Source: Bradyrhizobium sp. NP1
GTDB lineage: Bacteria; Pseudomonadota; Alphaproteobacteria; Rhizobiales; Xanthobacteraceae
Direction of reading: 5' to 3'
NCBI RefSeq assembly: GCF_030378205.1
Contig: NZ_CP127385.1
Coordinates: 2,768,001 to 2,832,000 of the forward strand
Length of the DNA stretch: 64,000 bases
Part shown: positions 25,725-34,297 of the stretch, in pieces
Position numbering within the stretch: position 1 is the stretch's first letter
How the letters are laid out: each line of letters opens with the position of its first letter
Made by a program: the position numbers and the translations under genes
The notes under the pieces: generated by a model
What the model was told of the DNA's origin: nothing
What the model saw: the letters and a program-made list of their open reading frames with translations, nothing else
Databases searched by the model: none

Positions 25725-26200
25725 TTGCATCATCATGTCCCCCTGAAAACAGAGGGCGCAGGGAAAGCCGGGTGCATGATCGCACCCGCAGCCTCGCGTG
25801 CAGAAAACAAAAGCACATGAGTTAGTCACCACAGGTACGCCGAAACATCCGGCCTTCCCTGCGCGATTGGTTTTAACGGTTTCCTTCGTGCTCTCCCCAG
25901 AGACCGGGCGTTCTTGCCTCTGTCAATCGCAAGATCATCTTGCAATCTTAGCATCAGCGTCGGGATGCCAGGACCACACGACTTCGCCGTCCGCGTCAGC
26001 ATCACTCGTCAGTTGATGCCAAAGCGTCCATCGCATCCCGCGCCCAACGTCCGTGACGATCGCGATACGCCCCTCTTGATCGGGCGCGGAACGCGGCGAT
26101 TGAAGCCACTGATTTGCCCGACAAACCAAGCGGAATATTTTTTGCTTGAGGACTGGACGACCCAAATCAGATTGAAATCGCTCGGAAATTTCGCGCGACG
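25725..26200. repeat. Composite intergenic repeat resembling abundant Bradyrhizobium elements
   Basis: This stretch (CATCATGTCCCCCTGAAAAC through GGAATATTTTTTGCTTGAGG and on to about 26200) matches my memory of a long non-coding sequence seen many times in Bradyrhizobium chromosomes, including the segment GCATGAGTTAGTCACCACAG-like (here CACATGAGTTAGTCACCACA). Short reading frames cross it on both strands but lack codon bias and ribosome sites. The identification rests on recall, not on a second copy within this window. Confidence 0.4.
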
Positions 26201-26651
26201 GCGCATGCATAATTATTGCGCGCCTTCGACGTTGCGAGGGCGGTTTTGCACCAACATTCGTGTTCAGGTGTTCCGCATGGCGATGAGGCGGCCTTGCACG
26301 AAACCTATCATATGCAGTTGAACATCTTCGCGTTTTTACGCAGCCTCGGCCCGAGCCGGACGTCGCGCAGTCTTGGTTGCCGGCGCATGGACCTGCTCAA
26401 TGAGTTGTCGGTGAGATCGATCGCGCTCGTCCAGCCGCGCAACGCTCCTTGCCGGGGCACGTACCACATCCAGTTGTTCTCATCGTCGCATGTGCTGCTT
26501 GGGTAGCGGTCACCTGTACTCGTGCACCTTTGACAGAGATCAAGGGAGGCCCGCGGCCGGATGCCGAGAATAACGCATGCTATCCTAGGCGGATCAGATT
26601 ACATTTCTTCGCCGTGGTCCAAAATTCGGCTAGCCGCCAACCAGACAGTCG

Positions 26652-29600
26652 GTGGTGCCAATGCAGCAGATTGCGGACTGGCTCGAGAGGCTTGGGCTTG
26701 GGCAATACGCGAAGCGTTTTGCCGACAATGGGATCGATGTTGGTGTCCTTCCCGAACTGAAGGACGAGGACTTCGACAGGCTCGGGGTTCTGCTCGGCCA
26801 TCGCCGCAAGATGCTGCGCGCGATCGCCGAGCTCAATCAAGCTGAATCAACCGCCGAGCTTGTTCGTCACCGCGACATCGCCGAGCGACGCCACCTCACC
26901 GTCATGTTCTGTGACCTGGTGGGCTCGACTGCGCTCTCAGCGCGGCTCGATCCCGAGGACATGTGGGAGGTGATCCGCGCCTATCGGGCCGCCTGCGCGA
27001 GGGTCATTGCTGCGTATGACGGCATTATCGCCAGGTTTGTCGGTGACGGAATACTCGCCTATTTCGGCTATCCGCGCGCGCACGAGGATGATGCAGAGCG
27101 CGCAGTGCGAGCGGGTCTCGACATCATCGCCGCTATAGGGAAGCTCGAAACGCGCGAAGAACGGGTCGAGGTGCGGATCGCGATCGCGACCGGGCTTGTG
27201 GTCGTGGGCGACCTCATCAGCGAAGGCGCGTCAGAGGAGCAGGCGATGGTCGGTGATGCACCGAATGTTGCCGCCCGGCTCCAGAGCCTAGCGCAGCCGG
27301 GGGTGGTTGTCGTCGCCGCTTCGACGCGCCAGCTGCTTGGCGATCTATTCACTTTCCGCAGTCTCGGCCAGCGCGAGGTCAAGGGCATCTGCGAACCGAT
27401 CGCGGTCTGGGCGGTCGAAGGTGCGGTCGCATCGGAGAGCCGCTTCGAGGCGGTGCGCGCGGCGCGCTCGATCGGCTTTGTCGGCCGCAAGGCAGAAATC
27501 GAATTCGTGCTCTCGCGCCAGCAGCTGGCGTGGCAGGGCCATGGGCAGATGGTGTTGATTTCGGGCGAGGCCGGGATCGGCAAATCGCGCCTTGTGGAAG
27601 CGCTCTGCGACAGCATCGCGTTGACGGGGCAACGCCGGGTGCGCTATCAGTGCTCGCCCTACCATACGAACAGCGCGCTCCATCCCTTCATTGCTCAGCT
27701 CGAGCGCGCCGCCGGCATCAGGCCGCAGGACGCGCCCGGGCAAAAGCTCGACAAGCTCGAGGCAATGCTTGCGCTTGGAACGCAACAGGTGGCTAAAGCG
27801 ACGCCGCTCATTGCCGCGCTTCTTTCGATCCCAACCGGTGAGCGCTACCCGCCGCTGGGCCTCAGTCCGGCGCAGCAGCGGCGACAGACATTCGCCGTCC
27901 TTCTCGACCAGCTTGAGGGGCTGGCACGGCAGCAACCTCTGCTGATCATCTGCGAGGACATGCATTGGGCCGACGCCACGACGCTCGAGCTTTACGACCT
28001 CGGGGTCGATCGGATCAGAGGGCTACCGATTTTCGTGCTCATGACATTCCGGCCCGAGTTCGAACCGCCCTGGACGGGTCTTCCCAATGTCGGCCTGTTG
28101 CGGCTGGATAGGCTCGACCGGCAGGACACGCGCACTCTGGTCGAGCAGGTGGCTGTCGGCCGACAGCTGCCACGCGAGATGATGAGGCAGATCATCGACA
28201 AGACGGATGGCATTCCACTCTTCGTCGAGGAGTTGACCAAGATGGTGCTGGAGTCCGGGCTGCTCGTGGAGGAATCCGGGCGCTATCGCCTCGACAGTCC
28301 GCTCCCGCCGCTCGCTATTCCCGCGACACTGCAGGACTCGCTGATGGCGCGCCTTGACCGCCTGGCGCCGGTCAAGGAGGTGGCGCAGATCGGTGCTGCC
28401 ATTGGCCGCGACTTCTCATACACGCTGCTGCGATGCGTGGCGGGGCGCGACGATCTGACCCTGAGCGCCGCGCTCGCGCAACTCGAAGACGCCGAGTTGC
28501 TGTTGCGCCGCGGGACGCCACCCGAATCGAGCTATAGCTTCAAGCATGCACTCGTTCAGGAGGCGGCTTACGAGAGCCTGCTCAAGAGTCGTCGGCAACT
28601 GCTCCACAAGCATATTGGCGAGGTCCTGCGTGACAGGTTTCCGGTCATCGCCGAGACCGAGCCGGAAGTCGTGGCGTACCACTTCACCGAGGCGGGGCTG
28701 AGCGGCGTAGCCCTGGAGTGGTGGCGCAAGTCCGGCCAGCAGGCCTTGAAACGCTCGGCATATCCCGAGGCGGTCGCGCATCTCGGCAAGGCGGTTGCCA
28801 TCGCCGATGAGCTGCCTGCTGGGCCGGGCCGGACCATAGACCGGCTTCAACTCCAAATCTCATATGGCCGCGCGCTGCGGGGCAGCCTTGGGCACAGCGC
28901 TCCCGAAACGGTGGCTGCATGGACACGCGCTCGAGAGTTCGCAGCTCTCAATGATCCCGTGGAACTGGCGCCGATCCATTCAGGCCTCTTCAATGCCAGC
29001 CTGACTCAGGGCGAGATCACGCCGATGCGGGAGTTGACAGAGTCGATCATGAGTGCCGCGAGCCGGCGACCGGAATCGCCGGTGGCCGCAATCGTCGCAC
29101 ACTGGAGCAGCGGAGTGACCTGCTGGTTCGGGGGCGATTACTTGAGCGCGAGAGCGCATCTTGAACAAGCACTCGCGATCTATGGAGCCGAGCCTGATCC
29201 CGCGACTTTCAAGGCGGCAGCGCTGGACCTGCCGTTCGTGATCAAGAGATTTCTTGCCCTGGTGCTTTGGCCACTTGGGAGCATTGAGAGATCGCGCCGG
29301 CTCGCCCGAGAGGCGGTGGGTGCCCCGGAGGAAAAGCGTGCGCTTTCTCAGGTCAATGCGCTCGTTCACAGCGCTGTTTTCGACGGCCTGCGCGGAGACA
29401 TGTTGCGACAGACGGAGACGATGCTTGCGCTCGCCCGCGAGCACGCGATGCCGTTATATGTGGCCGCCGGCACCTATCTGAATGGCCTGGCAAAATGGCG
29501 TACCGGCGATCGAACGGCTGGGCTCGCGGACATGCGCCGAGGCTGGACCTCGCTGCACGAAAACGACTGCTACCTTTGTGAACCGTTCTGGGGCATGCAG

Positions 29601-30005
29601 ATTGCCCTGGCGGATGCGGAGGTAGGGCAAGTCGAGACGGGGCTGGAAATCTTGAGAGAGCTGATCACCTGTACGGAACAATCCGGCCAGCATTGGCTCG
29701 ACGCCGAGCTGCATCGTGCGCAGGGTGAGCTCTCTTTGCGTTGTGCCCGTCCGAACGTTTGTTGTGCCGAAGATGCCTTCAACAAAGCCCTGGAAATCGC
29801 CCGACGCCAACAGACGAAGACTTTCGAACTGCGCGGCGCACTTGGACTTGCGCACCTCTACAATACGAATGGCAGAGCAGGGGCGGCATCCGAGGTGCTC
29901 GCTCCGGTCCTCGTCGGTTTCGGTACGGCGCAAGATCTCCCCGAAATCGAAGAAGCAGGAAAGCTGCTCAAGCGCGTAAGCACTGGCCCGCGCGCGCGCC
30001 TCTGA
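26652..30005 (+). CDS. SAM domain / class III adenylate-guanylate cyclase / AAA ATPase / TPR regulator
   Basis: A 1117-residue multidomain protein. Residues 1-65 are a SAM domain (IADWLERLGLGQYAKRFADN). Residues about 80-250 are a class III cyclase domain; the metal-binding aspartates are Asp88 (VMFCDLVGST) and Asp132 (FVGDGILAYFG). Then comes a STAND-like ATPase with Walker A GEAGIGKS at 305-312 and Walker B-like LLIICEDMHWADA, followed by a C-terminal helical TPR-like region. Such proteins are common in Bradyrhizobium and are thought to couple cyclic nucleotide production to a regulatory NTPase. GTG 26652 is used; ATG 26661 is the alternative. Confidence 0.85.
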   Translation: MVPMQQIADWLERLGLGQYAKRFADNGIDVGVLPELKDEDFDRLGVLLGHRRKMLRAIAELNQAESTAELVRHRDIAERRHLTVMFCDLVGSTALSARLDPEDMWEVIRAYRAACARVIAAYDGIIARFVGDGILAYFGYPRAHEDDAERAVRAGLDIIAAIGKLETREERVEVRIAIATGLVVVGDLISEGASEEQAMVGDAPNVAARLQSLAQPGVVVVAASTRQLLGDLFTFRSLGQREVKGICEPIAVWAVEGAVASESRFEAVRAARSIGFVGRKAEIEFVLSRQQLAWQGHGQMVLISGEAGIGKSRLVEALCDSIALTGQRRVRYQCSPYHTNSALHPFIAQLERAAGIRPQDAPGQKLDKLEAMLALGTQQVAKATPLIAALLSIPTGERYPPLGLSPAQQRRQTFAVLLDQLEGLARQQPLLIICEDMHWADATTLELYDLGVDRIRGLPIFVLMTFRPEFEPPWTGLPNVGLLRLDRLDRQDTRTLVEQVAVGRQLPREMMRQIIDKTDGIPLFVEELTKMVLESGLLVEESGRYRLDSPLPPLAIPATLQDSLMARLDRLAPVKEVAQIGAAIGRDFSYTLLRCVAGRDDLTLSAALAQLEDAELLLRRGTPPESSYSFKHALVQEAAYESLLKSRRQLLHKHIGEVLRDRFPVIAETEPEVVAYHFTEAGLSGVALEWWRKSGQQALKRSAYPEAVAHLGKAVAIADELPAGPGRTIDRLQLQISYGRALRGSLGHSAPETVAAWTRAREFAALNDPVELAPIHSGLFNASLTQGEITPMRELTESIMSAASRRPESPVAAIVAHWSSGVTCWFGGDYLSARAHLEQALAIYGAEPDPATFKAAALDLPFVIKRFLALVLWPLGSIERSRRLAREAVGAPEEKRALSQVNALVHSAVFDGLRGDMLRQTETMLALAREHAMPLYVAAGTYLNGLAKWRTGDRTAGLADMRRGWTSLHENDCYLCEPFWGMQIALADAEVGQVETGLEILRELITCTEQSGQHWLDAELHRAQGELSLRCARPNVCCAEDAFNKALEIARRQQTKTFELRGALGLAHLYNTNGRAGAASEVLAPVLVGFGTAQDLPEIEEAGKLLKRVSTGPRARL

Positions 30006-30038
30006 TGGTGCCGGACCGTTTTGCGGCAACATTCGCGG

Positions 30039-30395
30039 TCAGGGTTTTGGCACGGCGACGGCGGCCAGTGACAGCGCTGCGCGCGCATCTTCGCGGTAAC
30101 TGTTCCAGAACTCGACCGGTACGTCCTCGCTTCGCCACGCCCGCCTTGCGGCAAAGGTCGTTTGATCCGAAAGGCGCGCTTGCTGGGACTCGTAAATGCG
30201 GCGCCCCGCTTCCTCGATGATAAGCTCGTTGAGCTGTTCGCTCGCGAAAACCTCGCCCGTTCCGTTCGCAGCATACAGGCATTTCCACGATGAGCCCTGC
30301 AACAGTCCGAGCAGGGCCAATTGCTTCGGCTCGTCCTTGGCTTCCGCCAAAAATCCCCAATGGCGATCGTGATCAAATTCAGCCGGCTTGTTCAT
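30039..30395 (-). CDS. Hypothetical protein downstream of the SGNH hydrolase
   Basis: A 118-residue soluble protein starting MNKPAEFDHDRHWGFLAEAK, with no domain that I recognise. Its ATG is six bases after the SGNH hydrolase stop, so it is the last gene of the carbamoyltransferase operon. It converges with the cyclase gene, whose end lies 33 bases away. It is rich in Glu, Arg and Ala and has no signal peptide or membrane segment. Confidence 0.6.
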   Translation of the reverse strand: MNKPAEFDHDRHWGFLAEAKDEPKQLALLGLLQGSSWKCLYAANGTGEVFASEQLNELIIEEAGRRIYESQQARLSDQTTFAARRAWRSEDVPVEFWNSYREDARAALSLAAVAVPKP

Positions 30396-30401
30396 GGCGC
30401 C

Positions 30402-31547
30402 TCACTGAGACTTCACCTCGTGTCCGGTCTCACGGTCTTTCGCCACCCGGTCGAGCGCCGGCGTGCGTGCCGGCGCCTGGCCGAGCCGCGCTGCCAGCAG
30501 CCTGGCGGCCTCGGCATTGCCGAGCTCGTTCCAATGATTGTCGCAGGACAGAAAGAATCGCTCGTAGTCTCGAGGCATCGACTCGGCCATGTCGATCACA
30601 TCGACGTTCGGCCGCACATTTTGCAGGAAGCGCAGCTGGCGGTACCAATACTGGTCCGCATAATGCTCGCCCGCCTGGATGCGACGCAGGTCCGCTCGAT
30701 TCGGGATCACCAGGATGATGACGGGGCGTTGGCCGGCCCGATCGACGATCCGCTCGAGGAAATACAGGACCGCCTTTTGCTCGTCCGCGGTCCCATCGAA
30801 GTAGCCGCTGTATTTCGACTCCTGCGCATTCCCTGTGAGAAGATATGTGATCGTTCGCAGCGTATTGGCGGTGAAGGTGTAATCGAGAAGGAGGCGCTTG
30901 AACCAGCCGGGCCTGTCGAAATGCTCATCGGGGACCGCCCCGTCCGGGTAGAAGACGCCGTACCGTCCTCCATCTTCCTTCTTGTAATACGGCCGGTACC
31001 AGGTCGGATGCAAAGTCTTCCAGACCGCAAAATTGTTGTCGGTGAAGTCGTTGGCGGGGAGAAAGAACAGGACCACGCCGTCATGCTGATAGCTGTTCGC
31101 GAGCTTCTCGTAGATCAGGTCGTACTGTACCGGGCCGAAATAACCGTCGGACCCGAAATTGTAGATGTCGATACCGGTCAACGTCTCGAGCCGGGCCTGG
31201 GCGGTGTTCTCGAAATCGATGCCAAACCCCTCTGCGAAGGAGTCGCCGAGCAGCACGTAACGCGGCGATGGACCGGGCTTCTCCCTGCTGAACGCGCCGT
31301 CCCGCGCCCCGATCTCATTCGCCTGATAGCGCACGTCGAAACAGGCCGAGCGGTGCCGGTCGGTGGAATTCGGCCGGTGCCATGAGCCCCACGGATCTTT
31401 CTGGGTCCGCCATTCCTGACCGTCATAGCGGTGCCGGTAGACGCCCGGCATATCGTTGAACAGCAGCAGGTTGGCTTGCGTCGCGACGAACGAGAACAGC
31501 TCGAGACTGAACAGCGAGACGAGGATCGCAAGAAGGACGTTTGCCAT
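30402..31547 (-). CDS. Membrane-anchored SGNH/GDSL-type hydrolase (SxtL-like position)
   Basis: A 381-residue protein. An N-terminal membrane anchor (residues 4-22, LLAILVSLFSLELFSFVAT) precedes an SGNH domain: block I YVLLGDSFAEGFGIDFE with the nucleophile Ser, block III-like FLPANDFTDNN, and block V DNHWNELGNAEAARLL with the catalytic Asp and His. It resembles AlgX/DltD-type esterases and acyltransferases that act outside the inner membrane. Start ATG 31547, 73 bases after the carbamoyltransferase stop. In the saxitoxin cluster a GDSL-lipase gene (sxtL) follows sxtIJK, and the same company is seen here. Confidence 0.8.
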   Translation of the reverse strand: MANVLLAILVSLFSLELFSFVATQANLLLFNDMPGVYRHRYDGQEWRTQKDPWGSWHRPNSTDRHRSACFDVRYQANEIGARDGAFSREKPGPSPRYVLLGDSFAEGFGIDFENTAQARLETLTGIDIYNFGSDGYFGPVQYDLIYEKLANSYQHDGVVLFFLPANDFTDNNFAVWKTLHPTWYRPYYKKEDGGRYGVFYPDGAVPDEHFDRPGWFKRLLLDYTFTANTLRTITYLLTGNAQESKYSGYFDGTADEQKAVLYFLERIVDRAGQRPVIILVIPNRADLRRIQAGEHYADQYWYRQLRFLQNVRPNVDVIDMAESMPRDYERFFLSCDNHWNELGNAEAARLLAARLGQAPARTPALDRVAKDRETGHEVKSQ

Positions 31548-31620
31548 CCGATATACCTCCCGCGCCGCGGGAAATCCGCGGCTTGCCTCGCGTCGGCAGG
31601 TCTGCGGCCCGCAGCCGTCG

Positions 31621-33453
31621 TCAGTCGGGCTCAAATCCGGCGCGATAGTCGAGCTTCAAGGCCTGGTTCTGTTCCGATTTGTGCAGGATGCAATTGCCGA
31701 CCACCAGGAGGTGGAGCTCGTTACCCATGAAACAGCGGAATGCGTCCTCCGGCGTACAGACGATCGGTTCGCCCCGCACATTGAAACTCGTGTTGACCAG
31801 CACCGGGCAGCCGGTGAGCTGCTTGAACCGTCCGACAAGGCGGTGATAGAGCGGATGCGTCTCCGCATGAACGGTCTGCACGCGCGCCGAATAGTCCACA
31901 TGCGTGACGGCCGGAATCTCGGAGCGGACGACGTTCAGCTTGTCGATCCCGAACAGCCCCTGCTCATCGTCCGTCATGCTCCGGCGCCTGTGCTTCCGCA
32001 CGTCGGCGACAAGCAGCATGTAAGGGCTTTCCGATTCGAGCTCGAACCAGTCGCCGACATCCTCTGCCAGCACCGAGGGGGCGAAGGGACGGAAACTCTC
32101 CCGATACTTTATCTGCAGATTGAGATCCCTCTGTACGTCCGGCGAGCGTGGGTCGGCCAGGATGGAGCGCGCGCCGAGAGCGCGCGGGCCGAATTCCATG
32201 CGCCCCTGGAACCAGCCGACCGACCTCTGGCCGGCGAGCGCCTGCGCCGTCGTCTCGATCATTTCATCGCTCGACGACACGGAGAATTTCGCTCCGGCCG
32301 ACGTCAGTCTCGTCTCGATCTCGCGCTGCTCGAAGCTCGGCCCAAGATAGGAACCCGCCATGGCATCTCCATCGCGGACAGAACGGTGGCCGCCCCGAAA
32401 CAGGTGAACGGCAGCAAGCGCGGCGCCCAGCGCGCCGCCGGCATCACCCGCCGCCGGCTGAATCCAGATGCTGTCAAAATGTCCGTCGCGAAGGATCTTC
32501 CCGTTGCTGACGCAGTTGAGGGCGACGCCGCCTGCCATGCAGAGATTGCGCGAGCCCGTCTGTTTCGAAAGGCTGCGGGTCATCCGAAGCACGGCCTCGT
32601 CGAGCACGGCCTGGATCGACGCAGCCATGTCCATATGAAACTGGGTCAGCAGTTGCTCGGGCCGCCGCGCCGGGGCCCCGAACAGCGCGGCGAAGCGGTC
32701 CGCCGTCATCGTCAGGCCGGTGCAGTAGTCGAAGTACGACATGTCGAGACGGAATGATCCGTCCGGTTTCAAATCGATCAGGTTGTCGAGGATGAGCTTC
32801 GCGTATTTCGGCTCCCCGTAGGGGGCAAGCCCCATGACCTTGTATTCGCCGGAATTCACCTTGAACCCGGTGTAGTAGGTCACCGCGGAGTAGAGCAGCC
32901 CAAGCGAATGCGGAAAATGAATCTCCTGAAAGATCTCAAGGTTGTTGCCGTCACCCAAGGCAGCCGAGGTGGTTGCCCATTCGCCGACCCCGTCCATCGT
33001 CAGCACCACGGCGCTTTGGTAGGGTGACGGATAGAATGCGGAAGCCGCGTGGCTGAGGTGATGCTCGCAGAAGAGCAACTGCGTGCTCGCGTCGAACTTC
33101 GCGGAAAACTTCCTGAGCTCGCGCCGCAGCAGGCTTTTCTGGAACAGCTTCTCCCGGAGCCAGAGCGGAACGGCCATGTTGAACGAGCGGAAGCCGCGCG
33201 GAGCGAAAGCGATATATGTTTCCAGCAGCCGTTCGAATTTGATGAACGGCTTGTCGTAGAAGACGACGTGATCAAGCTCCTCCAGCCTGACATTCCCTTC
33301 CTTCAGGCAGTAGTCGATCGCTTGAAGCGGGAACGAGGGATCGTGCTTCTTGCGGGTGAAGCGCTCCTCCTGCGCAGCCGCGACGATCCGGCCGTCCTCG
33401 ACCAGTGCCGCCGCGCTATCGTGGTAGAACGCCGAGATGCCGAGGACACGCAT
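31621..33453 (-). CDS. Carbamoyltransferase (NodU/CmcH/SxtI family)
   Basis: A 610-residue O-carbamoyltransferase. The N-terminal Kae1/ASKHA domain begins MRVLGISAFYHDSAAALVED and includes FCEHHLSHAASAFYPSP (metal-binding histidines) and LTMDGVGEWATTS; the C-terminal domain has FQGRMEFGPRALGARSILADP and LVNTSFNVRGEPIVCTPEDA. It moves a carbamoyl group from carbamoyl phosphate through carbamoyl-AMP to a hydroxyl of a sugar or small molecule. NodU, which decorates Nod factors, is a relative, but no nod genes are here. Start ATG 33453, preceded 10 bases away by the DUF5989 gene stop. Confidence 0.92.
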   Translation of the reverse strand: MRVLGISAFYHDSAAALVEDGRIVAAAQEERFTRKKHDPSFPLQAIDYCLKEGNVRLEELDHVVFYDKPFIKFERLLETYIAFAPRGFRSFNMAVPLWLREKLFQKSLLRRELRKFSAKFDASTQLLFCEHHLSHAASAFYPSPYQSAVVLTMDGVGEWATTSAALGDGNNLEIFQEIHFPHSLGLLYSAVTYYTGFKVNSGEYKVMGLAPYGEPKYAKLILDNLIDLKPDGSFRLDMSYFDYCTGLTMTADRFAALFGAPARRPEQLLTQFHMDMAASIQAVLDEAVLRMTRSLSKQTGSRNLCMAGGVALNCVSNGKILRDGHFDSIWIQPAAGDAGGALGAALAAVHLFRGGHRSVRDGDAMAGSYLGPSFEQREIETRLTSAGAKFSVSSSDEMIETTAQALAGQRSVGWFQGRMEFGPRALGARSILADPRSPDVQRDLNLQIKYRESFRPFAPSVLAEDVGDWFELESESPYMLLVADVRKHRRRSMTDDEQGLFGIDKLNVVRSEIPAVTHVDYSARVQTVHAETHPLYHRLVGRFKQLTGCPVLVNTSFNVRGEPIVCTPEDAFRCFMGNELHLLVVGNCILHKSEQNQALKLDYRAGFEPD

Positions 33454-33463
33454 GGAGAACGGC

Positions 33464-33613
33464 TCAGAAAATCGTGTAGATGAAGGGCGCCACCGCCGAG
33501 CCCTTGGCAACGATCGCCAGGCCTCCGAACACGACCATCATGGAAATGATCGGCAACATCCAAAATTTCTTGCGTACGCGCATGAAACGCCAGAACTCCA
33601 AAGCGAATTCCAT
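33464..33613 (-). CDS. DUF5989 small membrane protein (SxtK-like)
   Basis: A 49-residue protein, MEFALEFWRFMRVRKKFWML at the start, then one hydrophobic helix and a GSAVAPFIYTIF tail. This matches the DUF5989 family, encoded next to carbamoyltransferases; SxtK in saxitoxin clusters is the same kind of protein. Start ATG 33613 (the frame is open further upstream but without membrane-like or conserved residues). It sits 10 bases before the carbamoyltransferase start and 11 bases after the SxtJ-like gene. Probably a membrane partner of the transferase; function unknown. Confidence 0.85.
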   Translation of the reverse strand: MEFALEFWRFMRVRKKFWMLPIISMMVVFGGLAIVAKGSAVAPFIYTIF

Positions 33614-33624
33614 GAACCGTCTCC

Positions 33625-34053
33625 TCAGAATTGATCCTGCATCGTCTCCGGCAAAGGTCCCGGGGGCCGCCGGACGATCCAATAGCTGTCCGCATCCGGC
33701 TGTGGCTTGAGGCGCAGCAGGTCCTTGCCGAGCGCGCGCGCGACAAGGCCCGTCGGCAGCACCGCGCCATAGAACAGCAGACCCATGATGAGGGGGCTGA
33801 CGACGCTATGCAGCAGCAGCCCGAATTTGAACCATAACCGATTGAACGGGGCGAGGGCCGCTGGATAGAACAGCGCCAGAGCACCGAAGACCAATGCAAC
33901 GCCGGTCATCCAGGGCCAGGCCCGCCCGCCGTGCCACGCATTGAAGCCGGCCAGGATCGAAAAGGCCGCCAGCATGACAAGTCCGAATGAACGATTGGAA
34001 CCTGGCGTCACCGGTTCGGGAGCGGCGTGGCGTTCATGATGTGCATGCTTCAT
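33625..34053 (-). CDS. SxtJ-family membrane protein
   Basis: A 142-residue protein with three hydrophobic segments (SFGLVMLAAFSILAGFNAW, WPWMTGVALVFGALALFY, and LLLHSVVSPLIMGLLFYGAV) and a soluble tail ending WIVRRPPGPLPETMQDQF. The SNRSFGLVMLAAFSI opening is what I know from SxtJ. ATG 34053 (MKHAHHERH) gives the family length; an in-frame ATG at 34122 adds residues that lack conservation. First gene of the sxtJ-K-I-L-like operon. Confidence 0.8.
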   Translation of the reverse strand: MKHAHHERHAAPEPVTPGSNRSFGLVMLAAFSILAGFNAWHGGRAWPWMTGVALVFGALALFYPAALAPFNRLWFKFGLLLHSVVSPLIMGLLFYGAVLPTGLVARALGKDLLRLKPQPDADSYWIVRRPPGPLPETMQDQF

Positions 34054-34157
34054 CGACAATTGCCCCACGCGCCAATAAATCAATAAAAATGACGCGGCAC
34101 GCCAAGCCCAGTATTCCTTCAACGCTATCTCGCTGGGGTGCTGTCGCGAACGTCAAT

Positions 34158-34182
34158 TAAGGAGCATCGGGGGTACTCCTTA
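34158..34182. repeat. 7-bp inverted repeat upstream of the SxtJ-like gene
   Basis: TAAGGAG (34158-34164) and CTCCTTA (34176-34182) are perfect inverted arms 11 bases apart, in the 244-base gap between the aspartate kinase stop and the SxtJ-like start. On the minus strand TTGACG lies beside it, so it could be an operator of the carbamoyltransferase operon or a weak terminator of the kinase gene. No gene is supported in the rest of the gap. Confidence 0.35.
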
Positions 34183-34297
34183 CGTTGCACAGACCCCATT
34201 CGAAGGAGTAATCGGCTCGGGCTGGCGAAGGCGCAAGGGTGCGAAGACGACATCGGAAACGACGTGGTGTCGATTTGCCGCTTCTCGAAGACGCCTG

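Larger units (their letters stand above)
25506..26651. other. Gene-free, repeat-rich gap
   Basis: About 1.15 kb with no coding frame that I can support. The first part holds the GAAA-loop palindrome at 25556-25575 and a GGATCGCGCTCACTGACG/CTTGTCCGGGACGACG stretch; 25725 to about 26200 looks like a composite dispersed repeat (separate entry). From 26201 to 26651 I see only lower-GC spacer leading to the cyclase gene and no clear terminator, RNA gene or promoter. Confidence 0.6.

Noticed and set aside
21897-25832. A 1311-residue minus-strand protein opposite the transglutaminase
   Set aside because: It is a shadow of a GC-rich gene: Arg/Asp/His/Gln-rich, no domain, while the plus strand has clear catalytic motifs.
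30402-34053. A saxitoxin biosynthetic cluster
   Set aside because: Only the sxtI, J, K and L-like tailoring set is present; the core polyketide-like, amidinotransferase and cyclisation genes are absent.
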